Shown here: positions 18,895-27,464 of the stretch, in pieces
Position numbering within the stretch: the first letter of the stretch is position 1
Layout of the letters: every line of letters begins with the position of its first letter
Assembly: GCA_018334915.1 (NCBI GenBank)
Contig: JAGXLB010000009.1
Span: forward strand, 1-33,729
Reading direction: 5' to 3'
Source of the DNA: Candidatus Bipolaricaulota bacterium
GTDB lineage: Bacteria > Bipolaricaulota > Bipolaricaulia > M55B111
DNA length: 33,729 nucleotides
Made by a program: the position numbers and the translations under genes
The notes under the pieces: model-generated
The model's database searches: none
Seen by the model: only the letters and a program-made list of their open reading frames with translations
Told to the model about the DNA's origin: nothing

Positions 18895-20808
18895 TCAATC
18901 GAGCCTGGGCGACCCGATAGCGGTTACATGAACCTTCCCTCGCCCGTGACTGAACGGTTCTTTTCGAATGTGAAGGTTGATATCCTCTCCTCCCGACTTC
19001 CGTACAAGTTCACTGACACTTTTTTTACCCAGACTTACGGCCTTATCCATAGCTACTTCCTCGTCTTCCTCCTCGATTGTCTTCCTGCCGTTCGGAAGAA
19101 ATACCAAAAATTGATCCGCCTCCGTCTTTTCTACCACGAGAACTTCAATTCTTCGAGATACTCGGCCGGTCACCGCGCCCACCGCATTTCCTACCTTGTA
19201 GTTTTCTACCTCCAAAAAGTCCGCCCCCAGACGCTCGGCCACCCGGGGAAGAAACACGGCCGCAGGAGCCCCGACACCGATAACGGGGAGATCCAAATCG
19301 AACTCCACGGACAAATCTTTTTTTTCTTCCTCCTTACAATAGTCCCACAGTGAGTTATTCCCGAAATCGCAGCCCGGCTTCTCGTCCCGGATAAATTTCT
19401 TCATTACTTCGAAGGATATTTCTTTCTCGAACGACTCCTTCACTTCGAAGGCAAACAATCCAGGTTCCTGCCCCCTTTCCCCTGCCAGGACGTCAGTACC
19501 CAGCCTTGGTGCTTCCCTGCTCCCGGCCGTATATTCTCCAATTACGTGTAGCAGATCCGTTGGAGTCAAAGCCACTCTGCGAACCAAGCCCAGCCTTTCC
19601 AGCTTTCGCAGGTAGTAATTGCTCCGAATTAGACCTTCTTCCCGGGCAATATCCATAAGCCTGCTCCTATTCATCATTTCGCCGCCGATCAATTTATAAA
19701 ACTTAACTTCGGAGTCCGTTAGCTTGCTTAGATCCTTACCGATCTCTTCTCTCTTCTTTACGAAAGAGGCATCTCCATATACGTCCACCTTATCTAGTGT
19801 CTCGCTGGATAAATCTCCAAAAGCAAGCGGCCTTGCGGTTCTTGGGCCAAATATCAGGTTACCCTCTTTGTCCAGCTCAATCTGACTATCACCACCAAGA
19901 CCTATGCTCCGGAGGTTCATCGACCGGACTTTGGTTCTCCATTTACCGACCGAAACACCCGACTTAGCCAGAGTGGGTAACCCGTTCCTCAGCACCGCAA
20001 CGTCCACCGTGGTACCTCCAATATCTATCACGACTCCGTCGTCCTTGTTCGAAAGCCATCGGGCACCAATCGCGCTCGCCGCGGGTCCGGAAAATATTGT
20101 TTCTATCGGCTTTTCCTTGGCCTCCTTCGATTTAGCAAGCGTTCCGTCACTTTTTACGACCAGCAGGGGGGCGTGGATTCCCCTATCACCCAGAGCCGAC
20201 TTCGCGCTATCGATGAACGAATTAATTATAGGTACTACCTTGACGTTCAAAACTGCAGTAACTGCTCTCTCGTAGAATCCGAGTTGCGGAGAAAGATTGT
20301 GACCCGTTATAACGGGTTTATCGGTTATCTCCTCGACTATCTCCCGGACCCGATTTTCATGAGCAGGATTTCTCACGCTAAAATACCCCGAAACGGCAAA
20401 CCCGACCACCTTATTCTTCCACTCTTCAATAACGGAAGTGACTCTTTCCTCATCCAAAGGTTCGAGTTCCTCACCCCGGGGGTTGAACCTACCAGGGACG
20501 TAAACTCGCCTGGATCTGGGAAACTCCCGGTCCTCACCCGGTTTCCAGCCCAGAGTTAAAAGGCCCACCGGACCTCCCCTTTCCTCGACTATGGAATTGG
20601 TGGCGAGTGTAGAGGATAGAGAAACCTGAATTACGTCTTCGGGATCGATTTCTCCAATAACTTCGTCTATCGCTTCGAATATTCCCCGGGAAAGATCGTC
20701 GTGCGTGGTCCGGATCTTCGTTACCTCTTTAACTCGCTCTTCTTCCTGGTCGAATAGAACGGCATCTGTAAAGGTATCCCCGGCGTCGACACCTACGGCG
20801 TAATCCAT
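18895..20808 (-). CDS. Hydantoinase/oxoprolinase-family (HyuA-like) ASKHA protein with an internal winged-helix-like segment
   Basis: 637 aa; GVDAGDTFTDAVLFD and GVVIDIGGTTVDVAVLRNG phosphate motifs, PVIGVGAPAAVFLPRVAERLGA; no HyuB partner in window. Confidence 0.88.
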   Translation of the reverse strand: MDYAVGVDAGDTFTDAVLFDQEEERVKEVTKIRTTHDDLSRGIFEAIDEVIGEIDPEDVIQVSLSSTLATNSIVEERGGPVGLLTLGWKPGEDREFPRSRRVYVPGRFNPRGEELEPLDEERVTSVIEEWKNKVVGFAVSGYFSVRNPAHENRVREIVEEITDKPVITGHNLSPQLGFYERAVTAVLNVKVVPIINSFIDSAKSALGDRGIHAPLLVVKSDGTLAKSKEAKEKPIETIFSGPAASAIGARWLSNKDDGVVIDIGGTTVDVAVLRNGLPTLAKSGVSVGKWRTKVRSMNLRSIGLGGDSQIELDKEGNLIFGPRTARPLAFGDLSSETLDKVDVYGDASFVKKREEIGKDLSKLTDSEVKFYKLIGGEMMNRSRLMDIAREEGLIRSNYYLRKLERLGLVRRVALTPTDLLHVIGEYTAGSREAPRLGTDVLAGERGQEPGLFAFEVKESFEKEISFEVMKKFIRDEKPGCDFGNNSLWDYCKEEEKKDLSVEFDLDLPVIGVGAPAAVFLPRVAERLGADFLEVENYKVGNAVGAVTGRVSRRIEVLVVEKTEADQFLVFLPNGRKTIEEEDEEVAMDKAVSLGKKSVSELVRKSGGEDINLHIRKEPFSHGRGKVHVTAIGSPRLD

Positions 20809-21005
20809 TATTACCTCCAGTTTATATAGAGAAACCTCGGGTTAGGCAGTAATCTCAGACCGCAACCCCTCATAAGAAAGCAGTGTCAACCTAATGATGA
20901 AATTTCGCTTATTTGCCGTATTGTTCCCAACTTTCAAAAATTTAATTCACGCGGAGGCATAACTCAAAGTCAATGACCCATCCAAAAATAAATAGAACTA
21001 CTCTT

Positions 21006-21208
21006 ACTCAGTTATTTCACCAACGGTAAATTTACCCATCTGCCTGAATAACTGCTCCCTGCTCCTTAGCTGGCAACTGATTTAACCTTTAAACCCAGCA
21101 AGAGACGAAATCCGGCAGTCAGCTAAGAGGCAGGAGGCTTGAACTAAAAAATATGGTGATTCCTTGTGACCTTCACCTTACTTCCGAATAGCGGTGAAAG
21201 AACTGAGT
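21006..21208 (-). repeat. Hairpin-core repeat, copy B, bracketed by 16-bp terminal inverted repeats
   Basis: TIRs ACTCAGTTATTTCACC (21006-21021) and GGTGAAAGAACTGAGT (21193-21208), 15/16 complementary. Core stem CTGCTCCTTAGCTG (21059-21072) / CAGCTAAGAGGCAG (21120-21133). Minus-strand core CTGCCGGATTTCGTCTCTTGCTGGGTTTAAAGGTTAAATCAGTTGCC. Confidence 0.85.
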
Positions 21209-21241
21209 TATTGTCAACTAAACTAAGTTAGGAGGGGACCT

Positions 21242-21274
21242 GTGTCAGGGGGACCGGTACAATTAATTTGACCA
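21242..21274. repeat. REP-like sequence GTGTCAGGGGGACCGG...TTTGACCAC
   Basis: Resembles the GTGTCAGGGGGACGG-type repeats I recall from clostridial genomes, with imperfect GTGTCA/TGACCAC ends; single copy here. Confidence 0.4.
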
Positions 21275-21329
21275 CGACTAACTTGTTCGGTAATATGGAC
21301 AAAACCTCAAGGGGGACAGTGGGGGGATT

Positions 21330-22013
21330 ATGAAAATTGGTGAAATTAGCTGGACGGACTTCCAGGAAGCAGCTCCTTCTTTAGCCTTAATCCCCACGGG
21401 TAGCACAGAACAGCACGGGCCCCACGGTCCCATGGCCACAGATACTATAATCGCCGAATCAATCGCAGAACGAGCCGCCGAAGAGACGGAGACACTTTTG
21501 CTTCCAGCGATCGGCGTTGGTGTTTCGCGGGAACACGCTAACTTTCCTGGATCACTATACTTTTCCCCAGAAGTCTTTCGGGATCAGCTAGGGGAAATAA
21601 TATTGTCCGCTCATAACAGCGGGATCGATGATTTTATCGTAGTGAACGGTCACGGGGGAAACGTATCATCGATTAAGGAAGTTTGCAAAGCTCTGTATCA
21701 CGACCACGACGTAAGAGCAATTGAATGGACCTGGTTTAATGTAATCTCGGCTTCGGGGATGGGACACGGGGGGGAACTTGAAACATCTCTGATCATGTAC
21801 CTCAGGGAAGAGTTAGTTGGAAAGCCTATAGAGAAAGGCTCGGAGTCCTGGGGGCATAGCCTGTACGGAACCAGGTGGGCCTACGATACAAAAGAATTCA
21901 CGGAAAACGGGGTAGTTGGAGACCCAACAGAAGCTTCCAGAGAAAAAGGAGAAAATCTGTTCAATAAATCGACGGAAAAGTTAATTAAACTAATAAAAAG
22001 TATGAGGAACTGA
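21330..22013 (+). CDS. Creatininase-family amidohydrolase
   Basis: 227 aa; IPTGSTEQHGPHGPMATDT, VVNGHGGNVSSI, GHGGELETSL metal-ligand motifs. Confidence 0.92.
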   Translation: MKIGEISWTDFQEAAPSLALIPTGSTEQHGPHGPMATDTIIAESIAERAAEETETLLLPAIGVGVSREHANFPGSLYFSPEVFRDQLGEIILSAHNSGIDDFIVVNGHGGNVSSIKEVCKALYHDHDVRAIEWTWFNVISASGMGHGGELETSLIMYLREELVGKPIEKGSESWGHSLYGTRWAYDTKEFTENGVVGDPTEASREKGENLFNKSTEKLIKLIKSMRN

Positions 22014-22084
22014 AACTTTGCTGCTTTCTAAAGTAATTACATCGTTCGCGATTTTCAATATACTCATCAGAACGAGGAGGACTT

Positions 22085-22567
22085 ATGAGCCAAAAATCTA
22101 GCCCCGAAAATTCAGTACAGGATAAAACTTTTCTCGAGTTGGTCGAAGAATTGCCACCGGAGCGAGAGTCAGTAATTCCTGCGCTCCAGAAGATACAGAA
22201 AAGTCAGGGTTACCTGCCTGAAGACGCGCTGGAGACAATAGCTGACTACACGGACACACCACTGGCAAACGTTACTGGAATTGCGACTTTTTACTCGCAG
22301 TTTTATCTGGAACCCCAGGGTGATCACACAATCAAGGTTTGCCAGGGTACAGCCTGTCATATAAAAGGCGCGGACGATATTCTGGATGAATTAAAGCGGG
22401 AATTAGACGTTAAGGCGGGAGAAGTCACTTCGGACGGTAAGTTTACTCTTACAAATGTCAGATGTCTCGGCGCCTGTAGCCTGGCTCCCGTGATTATGGT
22501 GGACGAAGACGTTCACGGAAACCTTACCACGGAAAAGGCAATAGAAGTTCTGGAGGAATACGAATGA
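22085..22567 (+). CDS. NuoE-like [2Fe-2S] NAD(P)H dehydrogenase subunit of formate dehydrogenase complex
   Basis: 160 aa; VCQGTACHIKGADDIL, TNVRCLGACSLAPVIMVDEDVHGNLT. Confidence 0.94.
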   Translation: MSQKSSPENSVQDKTFLELVEELPPERESVIPALQKIQKSQGYLPEDALETIADYTDTPLANVTGIATFYSQFYLEPQGDHTIKVCQGTACHIKGADDILDELKRELDVKAGEVTSDGKFTLTNVRCLGACSLAPVIMVDEDVHGNLTTEKAIEVLEEYE

Positions 22568-24237
22568 AAGTCACAAGTAAAGAAGATCTGGAAGATATCA
22601 AGAAGCGGGGACTGACCTCCCTCCAATCCGACAAAACAAAGGTTAAAGTGGGCCTGGCCTCTTGCGGAAAAGCAGCTGGCGGGGACAAAGTTTTTGCCAA
22701 ACTCGAGGGAACACTGGAAGGACAAGAGGGGATCGCGGTCGAGAAAACCGGCTGTCTCGGTTTCTGTGCTCGGGAACCACTAGTGGAAGTCGAGGGCCCG
22801 GAGGGAGATTCCCTTGTCTTTGAAGAAGTAGACGAAGAAAGCGCAGCCAGGATAGCGAACTCGTTAAAAGAGGGAAAAACGCCCGAAGCTAAAGTCCTTG
22901 GGAGAAAGGGAAACGGCGAGAAAAAATACGGCGACAGGAAAGACCTCAATTCGTTGGATTTTTATCGCTCACAGAAAAAACTGGTATTGAAAAACAGCGG
23001 GATTATTGATCCAGAAAGCCTGGAGGAATACGCGGCAAAGGACGGTTACTTCGGGCTCTGGAAGGCAATGAACAAATACTCACCGGGAGAAGTTATCGAA
23101 GAAGTAAAATCTTCAGGTCTCCGGGGCAGAGGAGGAGCCGGTTTCCCAACAGGCAAAAAATGGGAATTCGCTCGTAATGCCGAGGGCAATCCGAAGTATG
23201 TAATCTGCAATGCCGATGAGGGAGATCCAGGAGCTTACATGGATAGAAGTATTCTGGAAGGCGATCCATTCTCGGTTCTTGAGGGAATGGCAATCGGTGC
23301 TTACGCTATTGGGGCAAATCAAGGTTATATTTACGTTCGAGCGGAGTATCCGGTAGCAGTAGAGCGGCTAAAAAAGGCAATTGAGCTGGCCGAGGACCGC
23401 GGCTTCCTTGGTGAAGATATAATGGGAACTGGATTCGATTTCGAACTCGAGATAAAACAGGGAGCCGGAGCCTTCGTCTGTGGAGAGGAAACCGCGTTAA
23501 TTGCTTCCATTCAATCAAAACGGGGTATGCCATCACCCAGACCGCCATTTCCTGCTCAATCAGGATTCCGGGGCCAGCCAACGAATATCAACAACGTCGA
23601 GACGTGGGCAAACGTTACTACCGTCTTTATCCGGGGAGCTGAATGGTTTTCCTCTATCGGCACCGAAGACAGTAAAGGTACGAAGGTCTTCTCTCTGACG
23701 GGAGATATCGATAATACGGGCTTAGTCGAAGTACCAATGGGAACGACTATAGAGGAAATAGTCTATAAAATAGGTGGTGCCGAACGAGGCTCGATTAAAG
23801 CAATTCAGACCGGTGGCCCTTCCGGTGGGGTTATTCCAAAAGAGAAGTTCGATCTTCCAGTGGACTACGAATCACTCCAGGAAGCTGGTTCGATAATGGG
23901 TTCGGGAGGGCTAATAGTAATGGACGAAGAAACCTGCCTGGTAGAAGTAGCTCGGTTCTTTCTCGACTTCATTCAGGACGAATCCTGCGGGAAGTGTACT
24001 CCCTGCCGAGACGGGACGAAAAGAATGCTGGAAATCCTCGAGCGGTTGACTTCGGGTAATAGTACTGAAGAGGACATCAAAATACTCGAGGAGCTCTCCC
24101 ATTACGTCAAGGAATCCTCTCTCTGCGGGTTGGGCCAAACTGCTCCAAATCCGGTACTTTCGACACTACGATACTTCCGAAACGAATACGAGGCTCACCT
24201 GGAAGGTAACTGCCCCGCGGGCGTTTGTTTCGAATAA
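22564..24237 (+). CDS. NuoF-like flavoprotein subunit of NAD-linked formate dehydrogenase
   Basis: 557 aa; GLRGRGGAGFPTGKKWEFA, CNADEGDPGAYMDRSILEGDP, ESCGKCTPCRDGT; N-terminal thioredoxin-like 2Fe-2S domain. Overlaps nuoE by 4 nt. Confidence 0.94.
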   Translation: MKVTSKEDLEDIKKRGLTSLQSDKTKVKVGLASCGKAAGGDKVFAKLEGTLEGQEGIAVEKTGCLGFCAREPLVEVEGPEGDSLVFEEVDEESAARIANSLKEGKTPEAKVLGRKGNGEKKYGDRKDLNSLDFYRSQKKLVLKNSGIIDPESLEEYAAKDGYFGLWKAMNKYSPGEVIEEVKSSGLRGRGGAGFPTGKKWEFARNAEGNPKYVICNADEGDPGAYMDRSILEGDPFSVLEGMAIGAYAIGANQGYIYVRAEYPVAVERLKKAIELAEDRGFLGEDIMGTGFDFELEIKQGAGAFVCGEETALIASIQSKRGMPSPRPPFPAQSGFRGQPTNINNVETWANVTTVFIRGAEWFSSIGTEDSKGTKVFSLTGDIDNTGLVEVPMGTTIEEIVYKIGGAERGSIKAIQTGGPSGGVIPKEKFDLPVDYESLQEAGSIMGSGGLIVMDEETCLVEVARFFLDFIQDESCGKCTPCRDGTKRMLEILERLTSGNSTEEDIKILEELSHYVKESSLCGLGQTAPNPVLSTLRYFRNEYEAHLEGNCPAGVCFE

Positions 24238-24259
24238 CTACTCAATCTGAGGAGGAAAT

Positions 24260-26974
24260 ATGGCAAATACGACAAAAACAAAAAGTATAGAGATGAAGAT
24301 AAATGGAGAGGTCGTAGAAGGTGACCAGGGAGATACCATACTGGAAGTAGCGGAAAAGAACGGTATAGAGATTCCCACTCTCTGTCATATGGATCAGCTG
24401 GAACCTACCGGAGCCTGCAGGATGTGTCTGGTGGAACTCGTCGACTCCGGAGAGGTTGTGACTTCATGTACTCAACCGGCAAGCGATGGCCTTGAGGTGG
24501 AAACACACAATGATCGCGTGGAACAGTCACGAAAGCTAAACCTGGAATTGCTTCTTTCAAATACCGACGTCAACGTTGATTGCAAGAGTGAGGAGACGCG
24601 GTGCGAACTGACGGAACTGGTCGGAAAGTACGACCTGGACCCCGAGAGGTTCTCTGGTGAAAAAAGATCCCATCCGAAGATGGAGGATAACCCGTTCTTT
24701 GAACTCGATCACGACAGGTGTATTCTTTGTGGTCGCTGCGTAAGAGCCTGCGACGAAATCCGGGGCCGTTCAGCAATAGATTTCGTAAACCGTGGTTTCA
24801 AGACGAAAATCGCACCACCTCTGGACCGGTCCCTGACAGAAGGAACATGTCAGTTCTGCGGCCAGTGTGTCGACGCGTGTCCTTCCGGTGCCCTTACTTC
24901 AAATATGAGAATAGACAAGGGAAATCCGAACGAAGTAGAGACAACCTCGACCATTTGTACCTACTGTGGCGTCGGCTGCCGGATGAACGTCCACACGAGA
25001 GACGGTGAGGTCGTCGACGTATCTCCGGACCCCGAAGCACCAGCAAACGATATCCGGCTCTGCAGTAAAGGCAGGTTCGGTTTCGACTTCGTCAACCGAG
25101 AGGATCGATTGTCACAGCCGTTAATCAAAGAAGACGGCGAATTCAGAGAGGCCTCCTGGGAGGAGGCTATCGACCTGGTAAGCGATAAACTCGGTGGTAT
25201 AAAAGAGCAATACGGACCCGACGCGATCGCTGGCCTATCATCAGCGACCTGCACAAACGAAGAAAATTACCTATTCCAAAAGTTTATGCGGGCGACGATA
25301 GGCACGAACAGCGTGGATCATTGCGCTCGACTCTGCCACTCCTCTACTGTTGCCGGCCTGGTCAGGGCTTTTGGCAGCGGTGCAATGACGAACTCCATAG
25401 GTGAAATTAGAGATGCCGATACTATTCTCGTAACCGGTTCTAATACGACGGAATCTCATCCGGTAATCGGCCTTGAAGTGAAGAAAGCGGTCGAAAACGG
25501 ATCAAACCTGATCGTCGCCGACCCCAGGGAGATAGAACTGGTCCAGGAAGGTGACGCCGATATCCATATGAGACAGAATTCCGGCACGGACGTCGCCTGG
25601 CTCATGGGCATGATAAATATCATTATCGAAGAAGGTCTCGTCGACGAGGAATTCGTCAAAGATAGGACGGAAAACTTCGAATCCTTGAAGGAATCGGCTG
25701 CCGAGTTCCCGCCGGAGAGGGTCGAGGAAATCACAGGAATAGCCGAAGACAAGCTAAGAGAAGCAGCCCTTATGTACGGAGAAGCGGATAAGGGTACTAT
25801 ACTGTTTGCCATGGGAATTACCCAGCACAGCCATGGTACTGACAACGTACTATCCGTCGCAAACCTGGCAATGGTTACCGGGAACGTCGGAAAAGAATCC
25901 ACAGGAGTTAACCCGTTGAGAGGTCAAAATAATGTCCAGGGTGCCTGTGACCTGGGAGCCCTGCCCAACGTATATCCAGGATACCAGAACGTAGACGCGA
26001 AGGAAAACCAGGAAAAATTCGAAGAGGCCTGGGAGGCAGATTTGTCCCCGGAACCGGGCCTTACAGTGGTCGAAATGATGAACGCTGCTGGAGAAGGAGA
26101 CGTGAAAGGGATGTATATTATGGGCGAAAACCCGATGGTCAGCGATCCCGATATCGGCCACGTTGAGAAGAGCCTGGAAAACCTCGACTTCCTGGCCGTC
26201 CAGGATATCTTTCTGACAGAAACGGCCGAGTACGCCGACGTGGTTTTGCCCGCAGCCAGCTTTGCCGAGACGGAAGGGTCTTTCACCAATTCCGAGAGGA
26301 GAATCCAGAAGCTGAACAAGGCACTCGAACCGAAGGGTAATACCAGGCCCGACTGGGAGATCATCTCCGAGCTAAGCGGGAGACTAGGAAACCCCATGAA
26401 CTACGACTCGGCGATGGAGTTGACGAACGAGATAACCGAAGTGACGCCGATCTACGGCGGAATAACCGCGGAGCGAATAAAGGATAAACAGGGCTTACAG
26501 TGGCCCTGCCGGGACGAAGACGATCCGGGAACAAAATTCCTCCACGAAGGCGAGTTCAGCAGGGGTCTGGGCAAGTTCCACTCAATCAGTTACCGCGACC
26601 CCGCAGAGATGCCCGACGAGGACTACCCGATGACTCTGACGACGGGCCGGATGTACTATCACTTCCACACGAGATCGATGACGGGAAGGTCCAAGGGACT
26701 GGACGAGCTGGTACCGGAAGCTTACGTGGAAATGAACCCCGCTGACGCAACTTCTCTGGAAGTGGAAGAAGGAGAGAAGATCAAGGTAAGCTCTCGCAGG
26801 GGAGAGATAGAAATAAAGACCAAGGTCACGGACAGAGTACCTGAAGGAACGATCTTTATCCCATTCCACTTCGCCGAAGCAGCGGCAAACCGACTTACTA
26901 ATCCAGAACTGGACCCAATCGCCAAGATACCTGAACTGAAGGTAGCTGCGGTGAAAGTCGAAAAGATAGGTTAG
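24260..26974 (+). CDS. fdhA: Formate dehydrogenase alpha subunit, Cys-type, with NuoG-like N-terminal Fe-S domains
   Basis: 904 aa; 2Fe-2S CHMDQLEPTGACRMC, CILCGRCVRAC, CQFCGQCVDACP, molybdopterin domain CTYCGVGCRMN...DHCARLCHSSTVAGL; C-terminal molydopterin dinucleotide binding domain. Confidence 0.94.
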   Translation: MANTTKTKSIEMKINGEVVEGDQGDTILEVAEKNGIEIPTLCHMDQLEPTGACRMCLVELVDSGEVVTSCTQPASDGLEVETHNDRVEQSRKLNLELLLSNTDVNVDCKSEETRCELTELVGKYDLDPERFSGEKRSHPKMEDNPFFELDHDRCILCGRCVRACDEIRGRSAIDFVNRGFKTKIAPPLDRSLTEGTCQFCGQCVDACPSGALTSNMRIDKGNPNEVETTSTICTYCGVGCRMNVHTRDGEVVDVSPDPEAPANDIRLCSKGRFGFDFVNREDRLSQPLIKEDGEFREASWEEAIDLVSDKLGGIKEQYGPDAIAGLSSATCTNEENYLFQKFMRATIGTNSVDHCARLCHSSTVAGLVRAFGSGAMTNSIGEIRDADTILVTGSNTTESHPVIGLEVKKAVENGSNLIVADPREIELVQEGDADIHMRQNSGTDVAWLMGMINIIIEEGLVDEEFVKDRTENFESLKESAAEFPPERVEEITGIAEDKLREAALMYGEADKGTILFAMGITQHSHGTDNVLSVANLAMVTGNVGKESTGVNPLRGQNNVQGACDLGALPNVYPGYQNVDAKENQEKFEEAWEADLSPEPGLTVVEMMNAAGEGDVKGMYIMGENPMVSDPDIGHVEKSLENLDFLAVQDIFLTETAEYADVVLPAASFAETEGSFTNSERRIQKLNKALEPKGNTRPDWEIISELSGRLGNPMNYDSAMELTNEITEVTPIYGGITAERIKDKQGLQWPCRDEDDPGTKFLHEGEFSRGLGKFHSISYRDPAEMPDEDYPMTLTTGRMYYHFHTRSMTGRSKGLDELVPEAYVEMNPADATSLEVEEGEKIKVSSRRGEIEIKTKVTDRVPEGTIFIPFHFAEAAANRLTNPELDPIAKIPELKVAAVKVEKIG

Positions 26975-26978
26975 AAAA

Positions 26979-27014
26979 AATAACCCCCTCCTTTAAAAAG
27001 AGGAGGGGGTTATT
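26979..27014. terminator. Strong terminator hairpin after fdhA, possibly bidirectional
   Basis: AATAACCCCCTCCT / AGGAGGGGGTTATT, 14-bp perfect stem; U-tract present on the minus-strand reading. Confidence 0.85.
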
Positions 27015-27028
27015 AAGAGCCTTCATAG

Positions 27029-27175
27029 TTTAGTTCTTTCGCCATTGTTTATGAACCAAGTCTACTTCAGGATGTTATTTTCACGCTTCACTCTATAAGC
27101 CTTCCCTGCTTCGTCTGACAACTTATTTGACCTTAAAACTTAGACACACCCAAAATCCCAGTAGAAAGGTAACGA
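27029..27175 (-). repeat. Hairpin-core repeat, copy C, with left terminal repeat
   Basis: Minus-strand core CTACTGGGATTTTGGGTGTGTCTAAGTTTTAAGGTCAAATAAGTTGTCA; TTTAGTTCTTTCGCC at 27029-27043 matches the B terminus 12/15. Confidence 0.7.
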
Positions 27176-27294
27176 TAAACGGGTTGTAAGTATATGATTG
27201 AGCTGTTACGCATGAATCACGTTTCAAATATTTCCGCTTTGTAAGAGAACCGGGCCGGTAAGGATATTACCATAACCGAGTAAGTTTAACCCTA

Positions 27295-27385
27295 CCCCCC
27301 TCTGACGCTTAGCGGGCTGCCGGGATCTCATCTATGTCCGATCTTCAACGGTTAGATCAGTTGCCCGCTAAGCGTCAGAGGGGGG
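27295..27385 (+). repeat. Hairpin-core repeat, copy E, perfect 23-bp stem
   Basis: CCCCCCTCTGACGCTTAGCGGGC (27295-27317) / GCCCGCTAAGCGTCAGAGGGGGG (27363-27385), exact reverse complements; core CTGCCGGGATCTCATCTATGTCCGATCTTCAACGGTTAGATCAGTTGCC. Confidence 0.93.
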
Positions 27386-27464
27386 TTGAGATAGACCACG
27401 CGAGTCGGAAATTTCCAGGCTCGGGGAGCTCAGATGTACAATCGGCAGGGCGTGGGAGCCAGGT

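Noticed and set aside
18895-20808. True 5-oxoprolinase or N-methylhydantoinase
   Set aside because: No HyuB partner and an unusual internal insert; only family-level annotation is safe.
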